DNA of 9,673 nucleotides, from assembly GCA_001003855.1 (NCBI GenBank), contig LCPX01000027.1:1-9673 (forward strand). Direction: 5' to 3'. Under the pieces are notes generated by a model that was not told the DNA's origin, ran no database searches, and saw nothing but the letters and a program-made list of their open reading frames with translations. This DNA comes from Candidatus Moranbacteria bacterium GW2011_GWE1_49_15 (GTDB lineage Bacteria > Patescibacteriota > Minisyncoccia > Moranbacterales > GWC2-37-73). Position 1 is the stretch's first letter, and each line of letters opens with the position of its first letter. This document shows, piece by piece, positions 1 to 5,602 of this stretch. The position numbers and the translations under genes were made by a program.

Positions 1-176
1 GCTGTCTGACCTTCGCGGCCAATAACCATTCCCATATCGGCCGGATTTACATCCAACGTGATGAGAACTCCCATTTCATCGATTTTCCTCTCTACCTTGA
101 CGTCTTCAGGGTGGTCAACGAGAGCCTTCACGGTGTACTCGAGGAACTCCTGGTCTGTCGGTCTTACATCTGTCAT
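1..176 (-). CDS. khpA: KhpA-type KH-domain RNA-binding protein (3' end outside window)
   Basis: The first 58 codons are visible; the gene runs off the left edge. The residues show the start of a KhpA/YlqC-family protein: an N-terminal helix (FLEYTVKALVDHPEDVKVER), a beta hairpin (MGVLITLDV), then NPADMGMVIGREGQTA with the KH-domain GxxG loop as G53-R54-E55-G56. In this family KhpA is a small (about 75-90 residues) single-KH protein that binds RNA in the cytoplasm and often pairs with KhpB/Jag; it has been linked to cell elongation and division in Gram-positive bacteria. The ATG at 174-176 agrees with the usual family start, but only a weak AAGAG lies upstream, 10 bases away. A consensus promoter lies about 80 bases upstream. 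Identity is sure from the N-terminal half; completeness cannot be judged. Confidence 0.88.
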   Translation of the reverse strand, partial: MTDVRPTDQEFLEYTVKALVDHPEDVKVERKIDEMGVLITLDVNPADMGMVIGREGQT

Positions 177-199
177 CTTAGTGTTTCTCTTAATGATTA

Positions 200-244
200 T
201 TAGCTAGGAGGCTTGTTTGAGGGATTATTGGTTGATCCGCCCAC
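200..244 (-). CDS. possible 14-codon leader ORF upstream of khpA
   Basis: A GTG codon (242-244) sits 6 bases after a good Shine-Dalgarno TAGGAG (251-256), and opens a 14-codon frame (MGGSTNNPSNKPPS) ending in TAA at 200-202, 23 bases before the khpA ATG. The SD hexamer is exactly complementary to CTCCTA near the end of the same small ORF (plus-strand 205-210), so the ORF could fold back on its own ribosome site. The predicted transcript start (about 255-257) puts the SD at the very 5' end. This may be a regulatory leader peptide or chance; no homology is known. Confidence 0.22.
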   Translation of the reverse strand: MGGSTNNPSNKPPS

Positions 245-261
245 TCTTATCTCCTACCCTA

Positions 262-290
262 ATTATAGTCCTTTTTGAAGTTTTTGTCAA
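262..290 (-). promoter_or_regulatory. sigma70-type promoter for khpA
   Basis: On the minus strand TTGACA (290-285) is followed by a 17-base spacer and TATAAT (267-262): both hexamers match consensus exactly. The predicted start is near 255-257, giving a leader of about 80 bases before the khpA ATG. It lies in the gap after the sugar transferase stop, where no terminator hairpin is visible, so khpA may also receive read-through. Confidence 0.85.
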
Positions 291-335
291 AGGGCCTATT
301 AGCAGGGGTATTTATTCATACAAACCGCCAGGGAA

Positions 336-1841
336 TCAATTTCTCCTCTTCCTCAGCAGCGCCTTGACGGTCTTGAGCGAAATCAACGCGTCCAGCCAAA
401 GCGACCAGCTTTCGATATAAAAGACGTCCAGCTTGTATTCGTCCTCGAAATCCAAATCCGACCTTCCGCTGACCTGCGCCATGCCGCTGATTCCCGGCTT
501 GATGGTCAGAAGCCTGCGGTGGTATTCGTTGTATTTTTCCACTTCCCTTTCCTGGTGCGGCCTCGGTCCCACGAGGCTCATCTCCCCTTTCCAGACGTTG
601 AAAAGCTGGGCCAATTCGTCCAAAGAATACCTCTCGATAAAGTTCCCGACCCTGGTTTTTCTCGGATCGTTCTTGATCTTATAAAGCGGCCCCTTCCTGA
701 CGCTCCTTTCGGCTATGAGTTCCTTTTCGTACTCGATCGCTTTGCGTCCTTCCGAAGTGTTGGGGTCCGTGCAGAATTCCCATTTCATATAGCGGAATTT
801 GTAAACGTAAAATTTCCTGCCGTTGCTTCCGATCCTTTCGTTGCGGTAGATGATCGGACCTCCGGGCTTCCTTTCAGTCAAAGATTCCCATTTGATCAAT
901 ATCGCGATCAAGAGCATTATCGGCGAAAAGATGATGATCAGGAGCGTCGAACCCACGAGGTCGTATATCCTCTTGAGGATCCTTCCCCAGCCTTCCAGTG
1001 GGGTATTCTTGATTTCGATTATCGGTTCTCCGTTCAGGATGCCCGTTTCAAACCTGGCCGTCTGCAAGGCGGTCGGGATGAATTTGTACGCGATGTTATT
1101 GATCGCGCAAAAGTCCACGAGTTTCTCCTGTTCGCTGTCAGTAAGCGTGGAGTCGCAAAGGATGATTTCGTCGATGCCTTTCTCCTTGCGGATTTCCTTG
1201 ATAGCCCTGATGCTTCCCGTGCTTATGTGGTCGACGATGCTGTATCCGAGATAGGGATTCGCCTTGATCGATTCCCCCATCTTTTTCATCTTGCCGTTGC
1301 TTCCGATCAGAAGGACCCGATACACGCCGGTTCCTTTTTTCACCAGGATATATTTCTGAATCCTCTGGATGACATATCTTCCGACGGTCACATAGGCCAC
1401 CGCCAGAAACCAGCCAGCAAGGATTATGAAACGCGAAGAAAACCATTCCCTCTTGAGGAATATCGCGACGATGATCACGACGAGCGCTATCGAAGTCGCG
1501 GTGAAGATCTTGAGCGCTTCCTGCCAGAACTTCCTGGTCGTCTTGATGTTATACAGCCCCTCCAGCGCGTACACCCCGATGAAAAGAGGCATCACCGTAA
1601 AGACCATTTGGATGTATTGGGAAAACGGGAATATATAGAGCTTCGGTTTGAGCGCGAGAATCTCGGGGATATCACGAATGGCGAACGCGCTGATCGCCGC
1701 CAAAAAAATCATCAGGATATCGATCGGCACTTGGACCGCGCTGAATATCAACTCCGATTTTTTCTTCATAAAAATTTGTTCGATAATAATTGGGTCCTGG
1801 GGAAATTCTTCCGTCGCGTCCGATTTTCTCTTTGGGACCAT
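336..1841 (-). CDS. polyprenyl-phosphate sugar-1-phosphate transferase (exopolysaccharide/lipid-linked glycan initiation)
   Basis: This 501-residue frame has the layout of the WbaP/Bac_transf family. Hydrophobic helices lie near residues 33-55, 76-95, 111-130 and 138-157, followed by a Rossmann-like middle region (VYRVLLIGSNGK, about 173-270). The C-terminal catalytic domain (about 285-495) begins with a membrane helix (296-317). Catalytic-domain signatures are YRNERIG (332-338), KFRYM (348-352), the acidic pair D408-E409 in YSLDELAQLFNVW, the PRP motif (426-428) and KPGISGMAQVSGR (448-460). Such enzymes move a sugar-1-phosphate from a nucleotide sugar to undecaprenyl phosphate at the inner membrane; the sugar cannot be read from sequence. 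Start: the ATG at 1841 lies one base after the rnpB 3' helix and has no SD. M25 (ATG 1767-1769, MKKKSELIF) lies closer to the first membrane helix and may be the real start, though it too lacks an SD. The family call is firm. Confidence 0.93.
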   Translation of the reverse strand: MVPKRKSDATEEFPQDPIIIEQIFMKKKSELIFSAVQVPIDILMIFLAAISAFAIRDIPEILALKPKLYIFPFSQYIQMVFTVMPLFIGVYALEGLYNIKTTRKFWQEALKIFTATSIALVVIIVAIFLKREWFSSRFIILAGWFLAVAYVTVGRYVIQRIQKYILVKKGTGVYRVLLIGSNGKMKKMGESIKANPYLGYSIVDHISTGSIRAIKEIRKEKGIDEIILCDSTLTDSEQEKLVDFCAINNIAYKFIPTALQTARFETGILNGEPIIEIKNTPLEGWGRILKRIYDLVGSTLLIIIFSPIMLLIAILIKWESLTERKPGGPIIYRNERIGSNGRKFYVYKFRYMKWEFCTDPNTSEGRKAIEYEKELIAERSVRKGPLYKIKNDPRKTRVGNFIERYSLDELAQLFNVWKGEMSLVGPRPHQEREVEKYNEYHRRLLTIKPGISGMAQVSGRSDLDFEDEYKLDVFYIESWSLWLDALISLKTVKALLRKRRN

Positions 1842-1851
1842 CGCTTATCAA
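1823..1851 (-). promoter_or_regulatory. weak candidate promoter overlapping rnpB 3' end
   Basis: TTGATA (1851-1846), 17 bases, then GAAAAT (1828-1823) on the minus strand. The -35 matches 5 of 6 and the -10 only 4 of 6. The -35 lies inside the 3' strand of RNase P helix P1. If real, the transcript would begin about 50 bases before M25 of the sugar transferase and downstream of the first ATG, which would favour the shorter protein. It could be chance. Confidence 0.2.
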
Positions 1852-1929
1852 GACGGATCTATAAGCCGGATTCTGTCGTGGACGATCATTTATCTAGGCC
1901 GACCGTTACCGGCCGGCTCGAGCGGCACT

Positions 1930-1946
1930 TCCCGACAAGTCGGGAC
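1930..1946 (-). repeat. palindromic hairpin unit in rnpB (P16/P17 position), copy A
   Basis: The minus strand reads GTCCCGACTTGTCGGGA, a stem TCCCGA/TCGGGA capped by CUUG. It is identical over 17 bases to the unit at 2073-2089. It sits between CR-IV (GGTGCAAGGCC) and GAGCC, where E. coli has P16/P17 and L17. Confidence 0.85.
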
Positions 1947-2072
1947 ACGGCCTTGCACCGCGCAGGGTTTGCCATCTTCCATTGTCGCCAATGGGGAAAT
2001 GCCGTGGCGCGCGAGTTTCGTTAATCAGCTGATAAAACGAATCCGTTACCTCGGCATACTTTTCACGTTTCA

Positions 2073-2089
2073 TCCCGACAAGTCGGGAC
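2073..2089 (-). repeat. palindromic hairpin unit in rnpB (P12 position), copy B
   Basis: Same 17 bases as the unit at 1930-1946. It lies after the AGTGCCACAGAGA block, where E. coli P12 carries a GCAA-capped hairpin. Flanking bases differ from copy A (GAAAC versus GTGCC after the unit), so only the palindrome itself is shared. Confidence 0.85.
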
Positions 2090-2161
2090 TAGTATAGTCT
2101 CTGTGGCACTTTCCCTTGGCACGCCTCGCGGCGTACCCGGTGGGCGTTACCCACTGCGCAT

Positions 2162-2181
2162 GGTTCCGACAAGTCGGAACC
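2162..2181 (-). repeat. palindromic hairpin unit in rnpB (after CR-I), variant copy C
   Basis: The minus strand reads GGTTCCGACTTGTCGGAACC: an 8-bp stem with the same CUUG loop and CCGA/TCGG core as copies A and B. One stem pair is exchanged (C-G to U-A) with both sides changed, so pairing is kept. It sits just after GGACACC, near the place where the 5' strand of P6 lies in E. coli. Confidence 0.8.
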
Positions 2182-2201
2182 GGTGTCCGGACTTTCCTCC
2201 C

Positions 2202-2218
2202 TCCCGCCAAAGGCGGGA
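2202..2218 (-). repeat. palindromic hairpin unit in rnpB (P3), GC-rich relative
   Basis: The minus strand reads TCCCGCCTTTGGCGGGA: a 7-bp stem with a UUU loop that forms a minimal P3. It shares the TCCCG...CGGGA outer stem with copies A and B but has a different centre, so it may be a related or an independent element. Confidence 0.7.
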
Positions 2219-2296
2219 CGGCGATCATCCAATCCATCTTGATAAGCTATGTTCTCAAAAAACTGGCCATTCCAAGCCCTTTTTCAGGCTTCTTCC

Positions 2297-2305
2297 ATTA
2301 TACCA
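2297..2305 (-). promoter_or_regulatory. second (extended -10) promoter for rnpB
   Basis: TGGTATAAT on the minus strand: a perfect TATAAT (2302-2297) with the TGn extension, but no -35 at 17 bases. The predicted start is near 2290, about 43 bases before the mature 5' end of RNase P RNA. It lies just downstream of the stronger promoter. Confidence 0.5.
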
Positions 2306-2315
2306 TAACCGCTAT

Positions 2316-2344
2316 AGTATATATTATTTCGGCTAAATTGTCAA
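2316..2344 (-). promoter_or_regulatory. sigma70-type promoter for rnpB
   Basis: TTGACA (2344-2339), 17-base spacer, TATACT (2321-2316), which is 11 of 12 consensus positions. The predicted start is near 2309, giving a precursor leader of about 60 bases before helix P1. It lies 20 bases after the PBP2 stop. Confidence 0.85.
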
Positions 2345-2364
2345 CACATTACTACGCGAAAAAC

Positions 2365-4242
2365 TTACTTGTTGTTTCTGGAAAAATACCACTCATAGAC
2401 TTCCTTGGTGACCGGGACCGCGCTCGAACTTCCGTCCCCGACTCCCTCGACCAAGATAACCATGGCGATTTGGGGATTCTCATAGGGGGCAAAGGAGGCG
2501 AACCAGATATGGGTCTTGTCTTCGTTGCCGAATTGGGCTGTTCCGGTCTTGCCCGCGACTTCCACCGGAAGATCCTTGAGGAACTGGGCCGTACCGTCCG
2601 TGATGGTCTTGCGCATGCCTTCCTTTACCACCTCCATTATGCCGGCCGACATTCCCGTCTGGCTCAATATTTCCGGTTCGACATAGGTGATCTTCCCGTC
2701 GTTCCCTTTTATCTGCGAAACCACGTGCGGACGATAAAGCGTCCCGCCGTTGGCGACGGCCGCGATGCTGTTCGCGACCTGGAGCGGGGTGGACGTGATG
2801 TAACCTTGTCCGATCGAAGCGTGGTAACTGTTGCCGATATACCATTTTTCACCGAGTTTATCCTGCTTCCATTGCTCGTCAGGAATGAAGCCTTTCGCTT
2901 CGCCCGTTATGTCTATGCCGCTGCGTTTCCCATAACCGAAAAGGTCATAGAATTTCTTCATGCGCGACATGCCCAAACCTTCGATGCTTCCGTATCCTCC
3001 TCCGATGGTGTAGAAAAATATGTCGTTGCTTTCCGCGATGGCGGTGCGCACGTCGCTCGGTCCGTGCACTTTCCAATCTCCGAAAGAAAAACTGCCGATG
3101 CGCAAAGTTCCTCCGAGGCCGTCGATGACCGTCGACGGGGTGATGACCCCCTCGGAAAGCGCGGCGGCAGCCAAAACGGGCTTGACCGTCGAACCCGGGG
3201 CGTATTCGCCGGAAACGGCCCTGTTAAAAAGCGGCTTATCCGGATCGTTGATGAGTCCCAGATACTGCTCCTGGGAGATTTTCTTGGCGAAAAGATTGTT
3301 ATCGTAACTCGGGAGGTTCACCAAAGCCAGTACTTCCCCGTTTTTCGGATTTATGGCGACGGCGGCGGCCACTTTGGCGTCGGTCTTTTCCAGGGTAGTG
3401 GAAAGAGAATCGTATATTTTTTTCTGAAGCTCGGCGTCGATGCCCAGGATAAGATCGCTTCCGGGTTTCGGATTTATGATCCCGACCTCCCTCTTCACGT
3501 TCCCTACGGAATCAACTTCCACCTGGAAAGCGCCGTGCACTCCGCGCAGGTGTTTTTCATAAGTCTTTTCCAATCCCTGTTTCCCGATGTAGTCCGTCAA
3601 GGAATAACCCTGGTTCTCTTCGAGTTCCTTTTTTTCTATCTTGCCTTCGTATCCCAGTAAATGGGAAAAGATCGAACTGTCGATATATTCACGGACCGCC
3701 GTCTTCTCGATGCGCACGCCCGGAAATTCCGAAGCTTTTTCCAAAAACAAAAGCATGTCGTCCTGCGGGATGTTGTCCTTTATGAGGATGGGGCTGAGGG
3801 AATTGGCGGGCGCGGCGCCTATCTTCGCCAAGATCTCTCCCTTGTTGATGCCGATCAGTCCGGACAATCTCCCGGCCAAATCATCCAGCGATCCTTCCTC
3901 TTTCGGGATATCCGCCGGCAACACCACGATGTCGACGCTCGGGACGTTGTTGACCAGGGGAGTTTGGAACCTGTCGAAAATCCTTCCGCGCGGAGCCTTG
4001 ATGACGATTGACCGGATGCTGTTTCCCTTGGAAACCTGTTGGTAATGCGCGCCTTTTATCATCGTGAGATACATCGCCCTTCCGGCCAACACCAAAACGA
4101 ACGCGACGACGACGTACCACAAAATATCGAACCATCTCTGCTCCATCGGCCGTTCCATGCGAGCAGCCTCCTTTTCGGTGGCCGTCAACACGTAATCCTC
4201 GATTTCCATTCCGCGGGCTATGCCGCCTTGTTTTCTGGACAT
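2365..4242 (-). CDS. mrdA: penicillin-binding protein 2 (class B transpeptidase of cell elongation)
   Basis: A 625-residue protein with one N-terminal membrane helix (about 39-57), a PBP-dimer domain (about 70-240, with KAPRGRIFDR near 82-91) and a transpeptidase domain (about 265-620). Active-site motifs are S351-T-V-K354, S405-N-D407 (the SxD form common in PBP2) and K565-T-G-T568. It cross-links peptidoglycan on the outer face of the membrane together with RodA. The length is normal for PBP2. It is the last gene of the mreBCD operon, starting 7 bases after the mreD stop. The start is open: the ATG at 4242 has no SD, whereas M29 (4156-4158) has AGGAGG 8 bases upstream. RodA is not encoded in this window. 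Confidence 0.95.
   Translation of the reverse strand: MSRKQGGIARGMEIEDYVLTATEKEAARMERPMEQRWFDILWYVVVAFVLVLAGRAMYLTMIKGAHYQQVSKGNSIRSIVIKAPRGRIFDRFQTPLVNNVPSVDIVVLPADIPKEEGSLDDLAGRLSGLIGINKGEILAKIGAAPANSLSPILIKDNIPQDDMLLFLEKASEFPGVRIEKTAVREYIDSSIFSHLLGYEGKIEKKELEENQGYSLTDYIGKQGLEKTYEKHLRGVHGAFQVEVDSVGNVKREVGIINPKPGSDLILGIDAELQKKIYDSLSTTLEKTDAKVAAAVAINPKNGEVLALVNLPSYDNNLFAKKISQEQYLGLINDPDKPLFNRAVSGEYAPGSTVKPVLAAAALSEGVITPSTVIDGLGGTLRIGSFSFGDWKVHGPSDVRTAIAESNDIFFYTIGGGYGSIEGLGMSRMKKFYDLFGYGKRSGIDITGEAKGFIPDEQWKQDKLGEKWYIGNSYHASIGQGYITSTPLQVANSIAAVANGGTLYRPHVVSQIKGNDGKITYVEPEILSQTGMSAGIMEVVKEGMRKTITDGTAQFLKDLPVEVAGKTGTAQFGNEDKTHIWFASFAPYENPQIAMVILVEGVGDGSSSAVPVTKEVYEWYFSRNNK
4156..4172 (-). promoter_or_regulatory. 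strong ribosome-binding site before PBP2 Met29
   Basis: AGGAGG (4172-4167), 8 bases, then ATG (4158-4156), inside the PBP2 frame as annotated from 4242. The spacing is optimal, and the shorter protein keeps the whole membrane helix and both domains. It is either the true start or a second start giving a protein 28 residues shorter. Confidence 0.45.
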
Positions 4243-4249
4243 ATTTTTT

Positions 4250-4789
4250 TTATCTGGATAAAGGAACCCTGTCGTTTTTCTTCAAGTAGAAAAATTTCTC
4301 AACCTTCCCCACAAAAAGGAAAAGAATCGCGAATATGAGCAGGTTGCAAAACGATGCGAAAAAGAACATTTTGGAAAAATTCCACAAATCGGAAAAATCC
4401 CTTCGGAAAAAATCAAACCCCGCCCCATGGAAAGAAAGCAGCCAACGCGATCCCAAGGTCGAAGAAATGACAAAAAACACCATCAAAAAAATTCCTCCTC
4501 CCCTCGCGTCCGCGGAAAACCTTTTAGAAAAAAAACTCACCCCATATGCGACCAATGCGAATATTATCACATGCGACCCCAATGGAGAAAAGGTGGCCAG
4601 ATCATACAGGATTCCGGCGAACACCGCCCAGGGCAAAAGGGAATCGAATCCGTCCAGGAGCGTCCAGGCCAGAACCAGCATAAGGACCACGTCCGGCAGC
4701 CAGGCGGAACCGGACAATGCCGGGACGGAACTTGCCTGCAAAACAGTCGCGCAGAAAATTATTATGGAATATATGGAAAATTTCTTCAT
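4250..4789 (-). CDS. mreD: rod shape-determining protein MreD
   Basis: A 179-residue, strongly hydrophobic protein with about six membrane helices (near 5-22, 31-46, 50-66, 71-88, 98-115 and 142-163) and a basic C-terminus. MreD is poorly conserved, and the call rests on length (usual 160-180), topology, the LPDVVLMLVLAWTLLDG and LYDLATFSPLG segments typical of the family, and position between mreC and PBP2. In the elongasome it is an integral membrane partner of MreC. Its ATG is 3 bases after the mreC TAG, so translation is probably coupled; AAGGGA within the mreC end is the only SD-like sequence. Confidence 0.85.
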   Translation of the reverse strand: MKKFSIYSIIIFCATVLQASSVPALSGSAWLPDVVLMLVLAWTLLDGFDSLLPWAVFAGILYDLATFSPLGSHVIIFALVAYGVSFFSKRFSADARGGGIFLMVFFVISSTLGSRWLLSFHGAGFDFFRRDFSDLWNFSKMFFFASFCNLLIFAILFLFVGKVEKFFYLKKNDRVPLSR

Positions 4790-4792
4790 TTG

Positions 4793-5602
4793 CTATTTCA
4801 TTCCCTTAACGACGAAAACCGCTTCCGAATCCGAAACGTCCGCAGGGGAAGCGACCACAGCCTGTTGGAAAAGATGGTCGTCCGAAGGACGCACTTCCTG
4901 GACCGTTCCGATGAACAATCCTCTTGGGACGTCGCTCCCGATACCCGACGTCACTATCTCATCCCCGACCGAAACCGAATCGGTCTGAAGGATGGAATCC
5001 GCGATTATATCCAACCCGTATTCCCCGTTGGCGATGCCACGCGCTCCGGATTTCGGCACCATGATATTTATCGCACTTTTGGGATTGGTCAGGAGCATGA
5101 CCATCGACCTATCGGAAAATGTCTGCTGGACCCTGCCTATCATAATTCCGTCTGAGATTATCACGGCCGCCCCTTCACGTATCCCGTGCTCGGAGCCTTT
5201 GCCTATCTCCAGCCAATTACCCAGGCCTTGCGGATCGCGGGCCACCACGAAGGCGGCTTCCAAATCGAACTTCTCCCTAGGCAAAAGTCCCACTTGCTCA
5301 CGCAAATATGCGTTCTCCCTTTCCATATCGTGCAACCTGGCGTTTTCAGAAAGCAGCCGCTGGTTCTCCCCGATTATTCTCCGATTCTCTTCCTTGAGCT
5401 GTCCGATCGAGAAAAGAAACTCCCCGGCATCCCTTGTTCCATATGAAACGGAATATGAAAACTTTTTGAAAGGATAGGCGATTTTTCCGAAAACCGACGC
5501 CAACGGATTAAAAAGGCCCCTGGGATTTAAAAAAACCAGCAATCCGAAAATTGCCAATATGACCAAAACCTTGAACAATTTTTTTGAAGAAAATCCTCTC
5601 AT
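4793..5602 (-). CDS. mreC: rod shape-determining protein MreC
   Basis: A 269-residue protein with one membrane helix near 9-25, a charged coiled coil about 65-105 (heptad-like QLKEENRRI, RENAYLREQVG) and a C-terminal beta-rich region about 115-265. The segments LEIGKGSEHGIREGAAVI and GLFIGTVQEV are typical of MreC. It bridges the cytoplasmic MreB filament and PBP2/RodA outside the membrane. Its ATG overlaps the mreB TGA as ATGA (5599-5602), a sign of coupled translation. The length is normal (270-330). Confidence 0.93.
   Translation of the reverse strand: MRGFSSKKLFKVLVILAIFGLLVFLNPRGLFNPLASVFGKIAYPFKKFSYSVSYGTRDAGEFLFSIGQLKEENRRIIGENQRLLSENARLHDMERENAYLREQVGLLPREKFDLEAAFVVARDPQGLGNWLEIGKGSEHGIREGAAVIISDGIMIGRVQQTFSDRSMVMLLTNPKSAINIMVPKSGARGIANGEYGLDIIADSILQTDSVSVGDEIVTSGIGSDVPRGLFIGTVQEVRPSDDHLFQQAVVASPADVSDSEAVFVVKGMK

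Larger units (their letters stand above)
1843..2247 (-). ncRNA. rnpB: RNase P RNA, bacterial class A
   Basis: This is the catalytic RNA of RNase P, which removes tRNA 5' leaders. Reading the minus strand, conserved blocks appear in order: GAGGAAAGTCCGGAC near the 5' end, GGGTAACGCCCAC (P8), AGGGAAAGTGCCACAGAGA, GGCAAACCC...GGTGCAAG, GGCCTAGATAAATGATCGTCC and ACGACAGAATCCGGCTTATAG. The ends are set by a 16-bp helix P1: 2247-2232 pairs with 1858-1843, with one G-U. P2 is GGATGATC with GATCGTCC. L9 (GCGA), L14 (GCGA) and L18 (GTAA) are GNRA tetraloops, as expected for docking. The length (about 405 nt) is normal. Odd points: four hairpins are near-identical short palindromes, both P6 positions hold hairpins, and L15 seems to lack GGU. 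No terminator follows; the sugar transferase ORF begins one base later. Confidence 0.96.

Noticed and set aside
291..335. Terminator for the sugar transferase
   Set aside because: No stable stem followed by T residues could be drawn between the stop and the khpA promoter.
519..2024. Plus-strand open frame of 501 codons
   Set aside because: It lies antisense to the sugar transferase and runs on into rnpB. Its translation has no recognisable domain and is rich in Arg/Asp, typical of a reverse-strand shadow.
1930..2218. CRISPR-like array because of repeated 17-base words
   Set aside because: Spacing is irregular, the units are palindromic hairpins inside a known structured RNA, and there are no spacer-like segments of equal length.
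2274..2291. Hairpin in the rnpB leader as a terminator for PBP2
   Set aside because: The stem is only 5-6 bp, lies downstream of the rnpB promoter and is not followed directly by a T-tract.
2116..3660. Plus-strand open frame of 514 codons
   Set aside because: It crosses rnpB, both rnpB promoters and most of PBP2 in antisense, with no SD and no family signature; PBP2 on the other strand has all active-site motifs.
4427..5155. Plus-strand open frame over mreD/mreC
   Set aside because: Antisense to two well-supported operon genes; low-complexity, Arg/His/Gln-rich translation with no motif.
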